Shown here: positions 36,711 through 46,301 of the stretch, piece by piece | Numbering within the stretch: the stretch's first letter is position 1 | Layout: each line of letters begins with the position of its first letter | NCBI RefSeq assembly: GCF_000385135.1 | Contig: NZ_ARQM01000010.1 | Coordinates: forward strand, 62,001-126,000 | DNA from: Promicromonospora sukumoe 327MFSha3.1 | Lineage (GTDB): Bacteria > Actinomycetota > Actinomycetes > Actinomycetales > Cellulomonadaceae | Reading direction: 5' to 3' | Length of the DNA stretch: 64,000 nucleotides | Translations under genes and position numbers: made by a program | Notes under the pieces: generated by a model | Database searches by the model: none | What the model was told of the DNA's origin: nothing | The model's input: only the letters and a program-made list of their open reading frames with translations

Positions 36711-39162
36711 CCGCGTCCGCGACGTACGGGGCCAGCGTTCCCGCGAAGGTGTCCGTCAGGTGGTCGGCGTCCCGGTAGACGGTGACGCCGCCGATCACCG
36801 GCCGGCACTCCCGGGCGTCGCAGTAGACGTCCGTGAAGTCGACCAGGACGACGTCGGGCCGGTGCAGCCGCTCGACGGCGCCCCGCTGCGGGTCGAAGGC
36901 GCTGGTCGCGACGGAGCGCGGGACGCGGCAGGCGGTGGCGACGTCGAGGCCGGTGCCGGCGGCCGTGTCGTTGCCGGCGGCTGTGTGGTTGCCGGCGGCC
37001 GTGTCGTTGTCGGCGGCTGCGTCGGACGTGGTCAGACACTCGATCACCTCCGGGTCGGCCCGGGGCACGTCGGCGACGGCGGCCACCGGTGTCCCGTCGT
37101 CGGCGAGCCGCGCCCACAAGCCCGCCAGTCCCTCCTCGGCCCATGTCTCCTGGTCGTTGTCCGAACCGGGCGGCAGTGCCCAGTCGACGCCGCTCATCTG
37201 CGAGGTGACGACGAGGTCGTAGTCGCCGTCGGCCAGCAGCCGCTCCGTACGGTCGACCCACTCGGCGCACGTCGCGGTCAGGACGTCGTCCTGCACCCGC
37301 CCCGCGTCTGAGAACGGGCAGCCCGCCTTGACGAAGATGTCCAGGGCCCAGCCGTTCGCCTTGGCCGCGCCCACCAGGGCGCTCGCGTAGTGCGCCGCGT
37401 GGGAGTCGCCCACCAGGGCGATCCGGACGCCGCTGCGGCGGTCGCCGCGCTCGCACGCGATCGGCTCGGCCTCCTCGCGGCCGGTGGTCGAGCACATGTC
37501 CGCGCCCAGCGTGAACGGTGCGGGCAGGTCCTCGGCGGCCGCCTCCGGGGCCGGCACGGGGTTCGGCACGGAGCTCGCCACGGAGTTCGCCACGGAGTTC
37601 GGCACGGAGTTCGGCACGGGGTTCGGCACGGAGTTCGGCACCACAGGCGGCACCAAGGTCGGCGCCGGTATCGCCGCAGGGCCTGCTGCGGGGGACGCTG
37701 CCGGGGCCGCGGCGGCCGCGGCCGGGTCCCCGCCCTGGTCCTGCTCCCGGTCCGCACAGGGCTCGCCGCCCGGAGGCCGGGCCGCGGCGCCGAAGCACTC
37801 GGCGCCGGCCCTGTCCTCGGCGGCGTCCTCGGCGACGGCGAGCTCGCTCCGGATGTGCTCCTGCGCCGAGTGCACCCCGGTGAAGGCCACCGCGACGACG
37901 ACGGTGCCGACCGCCGCGGCGGCCGCGAACGTGCCCCAGGGCCGGAACGAGCCGCGGTGCCGGAGCACCGGCAGCTCGACCCAGCGCCGGGTGGCCCAGG
38001 CCAGGAGCAGCGTGGCGAGCAGGATCGCGAGCTTGTCGCCGGTGCGCAGGTCGTGCCCCGTGGCGTAGGGGACCAGCACGACCAGGGGCCAGTGCCACAG
38101 GTAGACCGCGTAGGACACGTCGCCCAGGAACCGCACCGGGGACGACCTGGCGAGGCGGCTGGCGAGGCGGCTGGTGAGACTTTCGGGGGACCGCTCGGTC
38201 GCCCCCGCCCAGATCACCAGGACGGCGCCGAGCACGGGCAGCGCGGCCCAGGCCCCGGGGAACGGCGTCGCGTCCGTGAGGACGACGGCCGCGACGCCGA
38301 TCAGGGCCAGGCCCGCCCAGGCGGCGATCCCGGGCAGGACGGGGGAGCGGTCGGTCGGTCTGGACGGCTGGCCCGGTTGGCCCGGCTGGCCCGGCTGGCG
38401 CGGCTGGCCCGGCTGGCGCGGCTGGCGCTGCCGGGACGACAGCGACGGCGCGAACGCCAGCAGGGCACCGGCGCCGAACTCCCAGGCCCGCGTCGGCGTG
38501 ACGAAGTACGCGTACGCCTGGTCGGCGTCCGTCCAGAGCACCGAGATGACCAGGGACGTGACCACGACCAGGGCCAGCATCCCGGCCACGACCGCCCGCC
38601 ACCCGGCCCCGTGGCGGGCGTGGCCGGTGTACCGGGGGCCGGAGCGGAGCCACCGGTTGACGACGAGGCACCCGCCGATCAGCAACGGCCAGACCAGGTA
38701 GAGCTGTGCCTCGGCCGAGAGCGACCAGTAGTGCCGCACGGGCGACGCCAGGTCGCCCGCCGCGAGGTAGTCCACGGCGGCGTCGGCCAGCACCCAGTTC
38801 TGGACGGACAGCCCGGAGGCCGCGATCTCGCGGAACCACTGCTCCCGGTGCTGCACCGGGACCAGCACGCGGACGCCCACCGCCGTCGCCCCGAGCACGA
38901 GCACCGACGCGGGCAGGAGCCGCAGGATCCGTCGCGACCAGAACTCGGCGACCGAGAACCGGCCGGCGTCCACGTCGCGCGCGATGTGTGACGTGATCAG
39001 GACACCCGAGACCACGAAGAACACGTCGACGCCCACGTAACCGCCCGGGACCCGGTCGGGCCACAGGTGGAAGAGCAGGACCGCCACCACGGCCACGGCC
39101 CGCAGCGCCTGGATGTCGGCACGCGAGGGCAGGGTCGGGGTGGATCGGCGCTCGTCGGGCAC
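36682..39162 (-). CDS. OafA/YrhL-type acyltransferase with SGNH domain
   Basis: An 826-residue membrane O-acyltransferase that probably acetylates an envelope polysaccharide. The acyltransferase-3 domain (about residues 14-400, ten helices) opens with DIQALRAVAVVAVLLFH, has the motif GGYVGVDVFFVVSGVLIT and carries the conserved RR. After a long linker the extracellular SGNH domain has VALVGDSHAAHY and ends near VTVYRDADHLTD, supplying catalytic Ser and His. Three short-repeat insertions are visible: GQP/RQP near 265, VPNSVPNPVPNSV near 510 and Asn-Thr/His-Thr-Ala-Ala-Gly near 725. The start GTG at 39160-39162 has ACGGAG upstream. It is convergent with leuD. Confidence 0.88.
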   Translation of the reverse strand: MPDERRSTPTLPSRADIQALRAVAVVAVLLFHLWPDRVPGGYVGVDVFFVVSGVLITSHIARDVDAGRFSVAEFWSRRILRLLPASVLVLGATAVGVRVLVPVQHREQWFREIAASGLSVQNWVLADAAVDYLAAGDLASPVRHYWSLSAEAQLYLVWPLLIGGCLVVNRWLRSGPRYTGHARHGAGWRAVVAGMLALVVVTSLVISVLWTDADQAYAYFVTPTRAWEFGAGALLAFAPSLSSRQRQPRQPGQPRQPGQPGQPGQPSRPTDRSPVLPGIAAWAGLALIGVAAVVLTDATPFPGAWAALPVLGAVLVIWAGATERSPESLTSRLASRLARSSPVRFLGDVSYAVYLWHWPLVVLVPYATGHDLRTGDKLAILLATLLLAWATRRWVELPVLRHRGSFRPWGTFAAAAAVGTVVVAVAFTGVHSAQEHIRSELAVAEDAAEDRAGAECFGAAARPPGGEPCADREQDQGGDPAAAAAAPAASPAAGPAAIPAPTLVPPVVPNSVPNPVPNSVPNSVANSVASSVPNPVPAPEAAAEDLPAPFTLGADMCSTTGREEAEPIACERGDRRSGVRIALVGDSHAAHYASALVGAAKANGWALDIFVKAGCPFSDAGRVQDDVLTATCAEWVDRTERLLADGDYDLVVTSQMSGVDWALPPGSDNDQETWAEEGLAGLWARLADDGTPVAAVADVPRADPEVIECLTTSDAAADNDTAAGNHTAAGNDTAAGTGLDVATACRVPRSVATSAFDPQRGAVERLHRPDVVLVDFTDVYCDARECRPVIGGVTVYRDADHLTDTFAGTLAPYVADAVAPLLRPGS
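38370..38440. repeat. Coding 9-bp repeat CTGGCCCGG
   Basis: About seven imperfect 9-bp units in the acyltransferase gene encode Pro-Gly-Gln/Pro-Arg-Gln on the minus strand, in a loop between membrane helices. Confidence 0.8.
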
Positions 39163-39240
39163 GTCGGATCTCCGTCGGCGTCAGCTCCCCCGTCGGCGTC
39201 CGCGATGTGTTGTATGTCCTAGATCCGGAAATGCTACCGG

Positions 39241-40098
39241 TCAGATCTCGGGCGGCCCCTGGCGCACCTTCTGCAGGAGCGACTCCGGCGAGTCCTGGGC
39301 CGGGTCCCACCAGGACTCGATCCACCACGTGACGCCGGCGTCGGCCATGGCGCGCGCCTGCTCGGCCGCCTGGTCCGGGTCGCTGGAGAGCTTGCCCTGC
39401 AGGACGACGTCGAACGGGCGGCCCGCGGCGTCCTCCGGGCGGTGTGCCGTCAGCCATTCGACCAGCCCGGCGATGTCGTTCGTCGTCAGGTCGTCCGCGG
39501 TGCCCCGGAGCTGCGGGACGATCCCGTCCCAGCGCAGCGCGCGCCGCAGGTTCTTGGTGGGCGGCCGCTCGGCGTCCCAGACGCCCACCGGCCACACGGG
39601 GATGCGCCCGTTCACCGGGGCCTCGGGGAACCGGAACGGACCCGTGGTGATCTGGTCGCCCGAGGCCTCGAACTCCTCGCCGGTCCAGGACCGTTCCAGC
39701 CACTCCAGGGTCTCGTCCAGCAGGGCCGCCCGGTCCTTCAGCTCGATGGGCTGGCCCGGGACCGACGTGAAGCCGCGGTCGTCGGTCACGCCGACGCCGA
39801 CGGGCAGCACCAGGCGTCCGCCCGAGAGCCGGTCCACCGTGAGCGCCCGTTGCGCGAGCTCCCACGGCCGGTGCCGGGGCACGGCGAAGACCATCGCCCC
39901 GAGCGTGATGCGCTCGGTCACCGTCGCCGCGGCCGCCAGGAGGCTGAACGGGTCGTACACGGGCATGGCCCACTCACCGCCGCCCAGGCTGATGGCGTCC
40001 CAGGTGAACCAGCCGTCCCAGCCGTGCTCCTCGCACTCCCGCGCGAGCGCGACGTGCTGGTCGATCGTGCCGAAGCTGCTGATGAACCCGAACTTCAT
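39241..40098 (-). CDS. LLM-class flavin-dependent oxidoreductase
   Basis: A 285-residue bacterial luciferase-like protein using reduced flavin (FMNH2 or F420). Recognisable parts are the N-terminal strand MKFGFISSFG, the TWDAISLGGG loop, TVTERITLGAMVFAVPRHRPWELAQ and the barrel motif LSGGRLVLPVGVGV. The substrate is unknown. The ATG at 40096-40098 has a strong AGGAGGA. It is divergent from rnhA, and head-to-tail with the acyltransferase gene downstream (78 bp). Confidence 0.87.
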   Translation of the reverse strand: MKFGFISSFGTIDQHVALARECEEHGWDGWFTWDAISLGGGEWAMPVYDPFSLLAAAATVTERITLGAMVFAVPRHRPWELAQRALTVDRLSGGRLVLPVGVGVTDDRGFTSVPGQPIELKDRAALLDETLEWLERSWTGEEFEASGDQITTGPFRFPEAPVNGRIPVWPVGVWDAERPPTKNLRRALRWDGIVPQLRGTADDLTTNDIAGLVEWLTAHRPEDAAGRPFDVVLQGKLSSDPDQAAEQARAMADAGVTWWIESWWDPAQDSPESLLQKVRQGPPEI

Positions 40099-40220
40099 CG
40101 TTCCTCCTGGTGCGTCAGGTCTGGTGGGTCTCACACACGTTATGCGGCACCACTGACACTCGGCCCGCAGCTGATGCCGTCCCCGGCCCCGTGACGGCGC
40201 GCGCCGTCCGGCCCGGCGGT

Positions 40221-40226
40221 TAGGGT
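40221..40226 (+). promoter_or_regulatory. -10 element TAGGGT, leaderless start of rnhA
   Basis: It ends 7 bp before the GTG at 40234. A GTG at 40225 lies within the hexamer and is not the start. Confidence 0.6.
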
Positions 40227-40233
40227 GAGCCCC

Positions 40234-40686
40234 GTGACCAGCACGAGCACCACCCCGACCGTGGAGATGTGGACCGACGGAGCCTGCAAGGGCAACCCGG
40301 GCCTGGGCGGATGGGGCGCGCTGCTGCGTTCCGGCACGCACGAGAAGGAGCTGTTCGGCGGCGAGAAGGTGACCACGAACAACCGCATGGAGCTGAAGGC
40401 CGTCGTCGAGGCCCTGCGCGCGCTCAAGGGGCCCACGACCGTCACGATCCACGTCGACTCGTCGTACGTGATGAACGGGATGAAGAGCTGGATCGTGGGC
40501 TGGAAGCGGAACGGCTGGAAGACCGCGAGCAAGCAGCCCGTCAAGAACGTGGACCTGTGGCAGGAGCTCGACGCCGAGGTCGCCAAGCACGAGGTGAGCT
40601 GGGTCTGGGTCAAGGGCCACGCCGGCGACCCGGGCAACGAGCGGGCCGACGCGCTGGCGAACAAGGGCGTCGACAGCGTGCGCTGA
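40234..40686 (+). CDS. rnhA: Ribonuclease HI
   Basis: A 150-residue enzyme that cuts the RNA strand of RNA-DNA hybrids. The four metal ligands are Asp15 ([11 protein letters not shown]), Glu53 (NNRMELKA), Asp75 (HVDSSYV) and Asp139 (GNERADALA). The basic handle region [16 protein letters not shown] is present. The start is set by the leaderless -10. It is followed 111 bp later by lpdA with its own promoter. Confidence 0.95.
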   Translation: MTSTSTTPTVEMWTDGACKGNPGLGGWGALLRSGTHEKELFGGEKVTTNNRMELKAVVEALRALKGPTTVTIHVDSSYVMNGMKSWIVGWKRNGWKTASKQPVKNVDLWQELDAEVAKHEVSWVWVKGHAGDPGNERADALANKGVDSVR

Positions 40687-40785
40687 CGCAAGCCCTGGGC
40701 AAGCCCGGAGCAAGTTGCGGGCACGTCCGGCGGCACGTCCGCCCAACGAGACAGAAGTCACGTCACCACGATTCGCGCGCACCAA

Positions 40786-40791
40786 TACCCT
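40786..40791 (+). promoter_or_regulatory. -10 element TACCCT, leaderless start of lpdA
   Basis: It ends 6 bp before the ATG at 40798. Confidence 0.6.
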
Positions 40792-40797
40792 TGACCC

Positions 40798-42201
40798 ATG
40801 GCTTCCCACTACGACGTCGTACTCCTCGGTGCGGGCCCCGGCGGCTACGTCGCCGCTATCCGCGCTGCCCAGCTCGGCAAGTCCGTTGCGATCATCGAGG
40901 AGAAGTACTGGGGTGGTGTCTGCCTCAACGTGGGCTGCATCCCCTCCAAGGCTCTGCTCCGCAACGCCGAGCTGGCCCACATCTTCACCCACCAGAAGGA
41001 CTTCTTCGGCATGTCCGGGGACGTCACGTTCGACTTCGGGAAGGCCTGGGACCGTTCGCGCACGGTCGCGGACGGCCGCGTCAAGGGCGTGCACTTCCTG
41101 ATGAAGAAGAACAAGATCACCGAGGTCGACGGCCGCGGCACGTTCCGCGACGCGAACACCATCGAGGTGGCCCTCAACAAGGGCGGCACCGAGACCGTGA
41201 CCTTCGACAACGCGATCATCGCGACCGGCTCCGAGGTGCGCCTGCTGCCCGGCGTCGAGCTGTCCGAGAACGTGGTCACCTACGAGAAGCAGATCCTCAC
41301 GCGCGACCTCCCGAAGTCGATCGCCATCGTCGGCGCCGGCGCCATCGGCATGGAGTTCGCCTACGTCCTGAAGAACTACGGCGTGGACGTCACGATCGTC
41401 GAGTTCCTCGACCGTGCGCTGCCGAACGAGGACGCGGACGTCTCCAAGGAGATCGCCAAGCAGTACAAGAAGATCGGCATCAAGGTGCTGACCTCGACGG
41501 CCGTCCAGACCGTCAAGGACAACGGCTCGTCCGTCACCGTCTCGTACAAGGGCGTCAAGGACGACAAGCCGGGCGAGCTCGTGGTCGACAAGGTCCTCAT
41601 GGCCGTCGGCTTCGCGCCGAACGTCAAGGGCATCGGCCTGGAGAGCGCCGGCGTGCAGCTCACCGACCGCGGCGCCATCGGCATCGACGACTACATGCGC
41701 ACCAACGTGCCGCACATCTACGCGATCGGTGACGTCACCGCCAAGCTCATGCTGGCGCACGTGGCCGAGGCGCAGGGCGTCGTCGCCGCCGAGACCATCG
41801 CCGGCGCCGAGACCCAGACCCTGGGTGACTACCGCATGATGCCGCGCGCGACGTTCTGCTCGCCGCAGATCGCGTCGTTCGGCCTCACCGAGCAGCAGGC
41901 CAAGGACGAGGGCTACGACGTGAAGGTCGCCTCGTTCCCGTTCATGGCCAACGGCAAGGCGCACGGCCTGGGCGACCCGACCGGCTTCGTCAAGCTGGTC
42001 GCCGACGCCAAGTACAACGAGATCCTCGGCGCCCACATGATCGGCCCGGACGTCTCGGAGCTGCTGCCCGAGCTGACGCTCGCGCAGAAGTGGGACCTCA
42101 CGGCCGACGAGATGGCGCGCAACGTGCACACCCACCCGACGCTGTCGGAGGCCCTGCAGGAGTCGATCCACGGCATCGCCGGGCACATGATCAACTTCTG
42201 A
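40798..42201 (+). CDS. lpdA: Dihydrolipoamide dehydrogenase
   Basis: A 467-residue flavoprotein, the E3 component of pyruvate and 2-oxoglutarate dehydrogenase complexes. The FAD-binding GAGPGG is at 11-16, the redox pair is Cys42/Cys47 ([15 protein letters not shown]), the NAD-binding motif is GAGAIGMEF, and the dimer-interface [12 protein letters not shown] holds the catalytic His-Glu. It is full length. A leaderless -10 sets the start. No E1/E2 genes are adjacent, as in other actinobacteria with a lone lpd. Confidence 0.96.
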   Translation: MASHYDVVLLGAGPGGYVAAIRAAQLGKSVAIIEEKYWGGVCLNVGCIPSKALLRNAELAHIFTHQKDFFGMSGDVTFDFGKAWDRSRTVADGRVKGVHFLMKKNKITEVDGRGTFRDANTIEVALNKGGTETVTFDNAIIATGSEVRLLPGVELSENVVTYEKQILTRDLPKSIAIVGAGAIGMEFAYVLKNYGVDVTIVEFLDRALPNEDADVSKEIAKQYKKIGIKVLTSTAVQTVKDNGSSVTVSYKGVKDDKPGELVVDKVLMAVGFAPNVKGIGLESAGVQLTDRGAIGIDDYMRTNVPHIYAIGDVTAKLMLAHVAEAQGVVAAETIAGAETQTLGDYRMMPRATFCSPQIASFGLTEQQAKDEGYDVKVASFPFMANGKAHGLGDPTGFVKLVADAKYNEILGAHMIGPDVSELLPELTLAQKWDLTADEMARNVHTHPTLSEALQESIHGIAGHMINF

Positions 42202-42234
42202 TCGTCTGACCGGTTCGTCCGGCGGCGATCCCTG

Positions 42235-42294
42235 GAAGCGGCGGCCGACCTGCACTTTCGCCCTATGGCGTGGTGCGGCGTCGGTCGCCGCTTC
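42235..42294 (+). terminator. Probable terminator downstream of lpdA
   Basis: Arms GAAGCGGCGGCCGAC (42235-42249) and GTCGGTCGCCGCTTC (42280-42294) pair over 15 bp with one G-T pair. The loop contains its own CGCC-CTAT-GGCG hairpin, giving a branched structure. Confidence 0.6.
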
Positions 42295-42405
42295 TCGTGT
42301 GGTCCGACGGCGTCGGCCCCCGCTGGGTCCCGGTTCGGTAACGGACGTAGCGCAGTGCCCTGGTGATGTGCGCCTGCCGCGGATGTTCGGGGATGATTAC
42401 TGTTC

Positions 42406-42696
42406 ATGAACGCCGGAAACCCGCTGTCGGGTCTCTACGCCCCGATGCCCGCGGTGGGAACGAAGAAGTTCTGCGTGTTCTGCCGCGAACCGGTGACGTT
42501 GGAGCAGGCGGCATCGGGCTGGCACTACTGGACGGCGGCCGGCGACCCGATCGACGGCGGCCGGCACTGCCTGGGCGGCATGATGGGCAACGTCCACTCG
42601 CCGGCGCTGCGCACGCTGCACCTGCCGCTCGCTGAGTCCGACGACCAGAAGTGGGCCTGGCGGTACTCGCCGGAGGGCGAGGGCCGGCTCCAGTAG
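42406..42696 (+). CDS. Small Cys-rich protein of unknown function
   Basis: A 96-residue soluble protein. Cys23-x-x-Cys26 (KKFCVFCREPV) and His54-Cys55 (GGRHCLGG) could form a zinc knuckle. The layout (FCVFCREP ... WHYWTAAGDPIDGGRHC) suggests a small zinc-ribbon protein. The ATG at 42406 is the only start. No clear Shine-Dalgarno is seen, but TTACTG lies just upstream. It is convergent with the SLC13 gene. No function is recognised. Confidence 0.6.
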   Translation: MNAGNPLSGLYAPMPAVGTKKFCVFCREPVTLEQAASGWHYWTAAGDPIDGGRHCLGGMMGNVHSPALRTLHLPLAESDDQKWAWRYSPEGEGRLQ

Positions 42697-42748
42697 CGCG
42701 CCGGCCTGGGTGAGAAGCCCGGCCAGAACGGCGCCGGACCAGAACAGC

Positions 42749-44338
42749 TCAGAACGGCCAGATCACCGGCACGTACAGCACCGCCGCCGCGAGGAACACC
42801 AGCGCAAGCGGCAGCCCCAGCCGCCAGAAGTCCCCGAACCGGTAGCCCCCGGGCTGCAGCACCATCAGGTTCACCGGCGTCGCGATCGGCGTGAGGAACG
42901 CCGCCGCCCCCACCACGGCCAGCGCCATCATGAACGGCTGCACGCTCACGCCCAGCGTCTGGGCGAACGACACCGCGACGGGCGCCATCACCAGCACGGT
43001 CGCCACGTTCGAGATGAACTGCCCCAGCACGAGCGTGAGGGCGCACACCGCCAGGAGCGCGACATACGGCGACCCGCTCCCGGTCACCCGCATCACCAGC
43101 TCAGCCATCATCTCGGCCGCGCCCGACGACACGAACGCCGCGGACAACGGGATGAGCGCCCCGATGAGGATCACCGTGTCCCAGGAGACCGCGCGCAGGC
43201 CCTGGGGAACCGTGATCACGCGCAGCAGCACGAGGGCCGCCGCGGCGAGCAGCCCGACGATCACCGGAGGAACGGCGCCGGTCGCCAGGAGCCCGATCGT
43301 CGCGACCAGCACCCCGAGGCACCGCTTCCAGCCGACGCCGAGCGGCACGCTCCGCTGCAGGCTCTGGGACGCCTCGACGGCGATGACGTCCGGTGACCGG
43401 GTGTAGCGGTGCAGCGCCTCCCACGGCCCGCGGACCAGCACGGAGTCGCCCGCCTGCAACGGCAGCGGCCCGGACGAGGCCGAGGGGCCGTCCGCGGAGT
43501 CGCTGCCCCGCCGCAGCGCGACCACGACCAGATCCTCGTCCCGCGTCGTCATCCCGGGGCTGACGCGACGTCCGATCAGGGTCGAGCGCGGCGCGATCAG
43601 CACCTCGACGACGCCGGTGGTGCCGGTGAAGAGGTTCGTCGCGTCGAGGTCCTCGGCGTAGCTCTCCTGCCACGAACGCACGCGTTCGCGCGGGTCGGCG
43701 GCGACGTCCGCCAGGCGCTCGGGGACGCGCTCCGGCAGGAGACGCTGGCCGACCGTCACCACGAGGACCATCGTGACCAGGACGAGCGGCAGGCCCACCA
43801 GCGCGAACTCGAAGTACCCGAACTCCCGTCCGCCCGACTCGGCGGCGACCTCGGAGATGATCACGTTCACCGGGGTGCCGGTGAGCGTCAGCAACGACCC
43901 CGCGCTCGCGGCGAACGCCACGGGGATCAGCATCCGCGAGGGCACGATGCCGGCCCGCGCGGCGGCGACGACCGCGACGGGCAGCAGCGCCGCGACCGCC
44001 CCGTTGATGCTGATGACGGCCGCGAGGAGCGCCGTGCCGCCGACCATCGTCACGAGCAGCCCGGTGCGCCCGAACGACGAGCACCGCTCCAGCTGCGCCC
44101 CGATCCACGCCGTGATCCCCGTGGTCTCCAGGGCCGCGCTGAGCACGAACAGCGTGGCGATGAACAGGACGATCGGATCGCTGAAGCCGGCCAGCGCCTC
44201 GCCCAGCGGGAGGACTCCCGTCGCCCACAGCGCCACCGGGACGAACAGGGCCACGATCACGAGCGGCACCCGGTTGGTCGCGAAACCGAGCACGGCCAGC
44301 GCCAGGATCACGAAGGTCGCGACCAGGGGGTCGATCAT
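42749..44338 (-). CDS. SLC13/DASS-type transporter with TrkA-C domain
   Basis: A 529-residue membrane protein with about eleven helices arranged as two halves. Between them a soluble domain of about 130 residues (VVEVLIAPRSTLIGRRV ... LPLQAGDSVLVRGP) resembles a TrkA-C (RCK-C) ligand-binding domain. The signatures LTLTGTPVNVI and LTPIATPVNLMVLQPGGY are the substrate/sodium-binding hairpin motifs of the SLC13/ArsB-NhaD fold. It probably imports sulfate or a dicarboxylate. The ATG at 44336-44338 is taken; a GTG 9 bp upstream (44347) is also possible and has GACGAT 7 bp before it. It is divergent from the RclA-like gene. Confidence 0.87.
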   Translation of the reverse strand: MIDPLVATFVILALAVLGFATNRVPLVIVALFVPVALWATGVLPLGEALAGFSDPIVLFIATLFVLSAALETTGITAWIGAQLERCSSFGRTGLLVTMVGGTALLAAVISINGAVAALLPVAVVAAARAGIVPSRMLIPVAFAASAGSLLTLTGTPVNVIISEVAAESGGREFGYFEFALVGLPLVLVTMVLVVTVGQRLLPERVPERLADVAADPRERVRSWQESYAEDLDATNLFTGTTGVVEVLIAPRSTLIGRRVSPGMTTRDEDLVVVALRRGSDSADGPSASSGPLPLQAGDSVLVRGPWEALHRYTRSPDVIAVEASQSLQRSVPLGVGWKRCLGVLVATIGLLATGAVPPVIVGLLAAAALVLLRVITVPQGLRAVSWDTVILIGALIPLSAAFVSSGAAEMMAELVMRVTGSGSPYVALLAVCALTLVLGQFISNVATVLVMAPVAVSFAQTLGVSVQPFMMALAVVGAAAFLTPIATPVNLMVLQPGGYRFGDFWRLGLPLALVFLAAAVLYVPVIWPF

Positions 44339-44437
44339 CTGCTCCACGGGCTCAATCGTCGCATCCGGATCGTCGCATCCGGCCAGTTCACCCACCGCGC
44401 GCTGGTGGAGCCCCGGTCCACCCGGCAAGATCGACGC

Positions 44438-45868
44438 ATGACCGACCTCGCTGACGAGTCCATGACGGTCCGGACCGGAGACGCCGGCCCCGAGCTTGAC
44501 GTCGACCTCGCGGTCGTCGGCTTCGGCAAGGGCGGAAAGACCCTCGCGGCCACCATGGCCCGCCGCGGCGCTCGCGTCGCGATGATCGAGCAGTCCGCCC
44601 GGATGTACGGCGGCACCTGCATCAACATCGGCTGCGTACCCACCAAGGCCCTCGTGCACGACGCCGAGACCGGCTCGCCCGACATCCCGGGACCCGACCG
44701 GTACCGCCGCGCCGCGGAGCGCACGGACGCCCTGACCACGCTGCTGCGCGGCAAGAACTTCGCGATGCTCGACACCCTCGACACCGTCACGGTCGTCACC
44801 GGCACCGCGACCTTTACCGACCCGCACACCCTGACGGTGCGCGCCGGCGACGACACCCTGCGGGTCACCGCGCGGACGATCGTCGTCAACACCGGTGCCG
44901 ACCCCGAGCTTCCGCCGGTCCCGGGGCTGCGCGAGAGCGAGCACGTCGTCACCAGCACCGACCTGCTCGCCCGCACCGAACGGCCCGGTGAGCTGGTCGT
45001 GCTCGGCGGCGGGTACGTCGCCGTCGAGTTCGCCTCGATGCACGCCGCCTTCGGCGCGCGGGTCACCCTCCTCGCGCGGGGCCCGCGCCTCCTGCGCAGC
45101 GAGGACGACGACGTCGTCGCGGCCGCCACCGAGATCCTCACCGAGGCGGGGGTCACGATCCGGACGGGGGCCACGGTGACCGGCGTCGAGGACGACGGCG
45201 ACGTCGCGGTCGTCACGTACACCGACCAGGACGGCGTCCGGCAGACGGTCCGGGGTGACACCGTGCTCGCCGCGCTGGGCCGCCGCCCGCACACCGCCGG
45301 CCTCGGCCTCGAAGCGGCCGGGATCAAGACGGACGAGCACGGCGCCGTCGTCGTCGACGAGCACCTGCGCACCACCCAGCCGCACGTCTACGCGATCGGC
45401 GACGTCAACGGCGGGCCGCAGTACACGTACGTCTCGCTCGACGACTACCGCGTCGTGCTCGACCACCTGACGGGCGAGGGCCGCCGCACCACGACGGACC
45501 GCCGGGCCGTCGCCTCGGCGCTCTTCATGACCCCGCCCCTGGCGCGGGTCGGCCTCACCGAGGCGGAGGCCCGCGCGACCGGGCGGCCGCTCCTGGTCGC
45601 GACACGCAAGGTCGCGGACATGGCGACCGTGCCCCGGGCGCGGATCGTGCACGACCCGCGCGGCCTCATGAAGGCCGTGGTCGACGCCGGGACCGACGAG
45701 ATCCTCGGGGTCACGATGCTCAGCCACGACGCCCACGAGACGATCAACACGGTCGCGCTCGCCATGCGGCACGGTGTCACCGCGAGCGAGCTGCGCGACG
45801 AGATCTACACGCACCCGTCCATGACCGAGGCGTTCAACGACCTGTTCGCGAACCTCCGCCCGGCGTGA
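44438..45868 (+). CDS. rclA: RclA-like flavin disulfide reductase (hypothiocyanous-acid reductase type)
   Basis: A 476-residue pyridine-nucleotide disulfide oxidoreductase. Stretches match RclA of Escherichia coli rather than Lpd: VGFGKGGKTLA, MYGGTCINIGCVPTKALVHDA (redox Cys61/Cys66), YTYVSLDDYRVV, FMTPPLARVGLTE and IYTHPSMTEAFNDLF. RclA uses NADPH to reduce hypothiocyanous acid and protects against reactive chlorine; that role is inferred here from sequence resemblance. The first 20 residues are extra. The ATG at 44438 has CAAGAT 6 bp upstream. It is divergent from the SLC13 gene and lies 60 bp before a VOC protein. Confidence 0.85.
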   Translation: MTDLADESMTVRTGDAGPELDVDLAVVGFGKGGKTLAATMARRGARVAMIEQSARMYGGTCINIGCVPTKALVHDAETGSPDIPGPDRYRRAAERTDALTTLLRGKNFAMLDTLDTVTVVTGTATFTDPHTLTVRAGDDTLRVTARTIVVNTGADPELPPVPGLRESEHVVTSTDLLARTERPGELVVLGGGYVAVEFASMHAAFGARVTLLARGPRLLRSEDDDVVAAATEILTEAGVTIRTGATVTGVEDDGDVAVVTYTDQDGVRQTVRGDTVLAALGRRPHTAGLGLEAAGIKTDEHGAVVVDEHLRTTQPHVYAIGDVNGGPQYTYVSLDDYRVVLDHLTGEGRRTTTDRRAVASALFMTPPLARVGLTEAEARATGRPLLVATRKVADMATVPRARIVHDPRGLMKAVVDAGTDEILGVTMLSHDAHETINTVALAMRHGVTASELRDEIYTHPSMTEAFNDLFANLRPA

Positions 45869-45928
45869 CGGGTCCCCGAGCCGGGCTGCCATCGATGAGT
45901 TCGGTCCGGCCGCGGCGTCCGTCCTGCC

Positions 45929-46288
45929 ATGAGCGAATTTCTCTCCGACGGACCCGAGCTCTTCGCGGTCGCGTGCGTCCGCGACTACGCCACCGCCTAC
46001 CCGTGGTGGGAGACGCTGCTGGGCAGCCCGCCCTCCTTCAAGGCGACGCCGACCGAGGCGGTGTGGGAGGTCGCCCCGCACCGCTGGATCGTCGTGGAAC
46101 AGCGCCCTGAGCGCGCGGGCCTCGCGACGCACACGCTGTTCGTGGACGACCTCGACCTCAGGGTCGGTCAGATCGCCGCTCGCGGCCTGGAGCCGGACGA
46201 CCACGAGACCTTCGAGGGCGGCGTGCGCAAGATGATCTACCGCGATCCCGAGGGCAACGAGATCGGGTTCGGCGGCAACGCGCAGTAG
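45929..46288 (+). CDS. VOC/glyoxalase-fold protein
   Basis: A 119-residue vicinal-oxygen-chelate protein. ELFAVACVRDYATAYPWWETLLG, THTLFVDDLD and the C-terminal KMIYRDPEGNEIGFGG fit the beta-alpha-beta-beta-beta repeat and a closing Glu. Such proteins act as lyases, dioxygenases or drug-binding proteins; the substrate is unknown. It is codirectional with the RclA-like gene and convergent with the DUF1906 gene (13 bp between stops). Confidence 0.83.
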   Translation: MSEFLSDGPELFAVACVRDYATAYPWWETLLGSPPSFKATPTEAVWEVAPHRWIVVEQRPERAGLATHTLFVDDLDLRVGQIAARGLEPDDHETFEGGVRKMIYRDPEGNEIGFGGNAQ

Positions 46289-46301
46289 GCGACGACGCAG
46301 G

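Noticed and set aside
37390-38991. A 533-residue plus-strand frame opposite the acyltransferase
   Set aside because: It is a shadow of the clear OafA-type gene, composed of Arg/Gly/His repeats.
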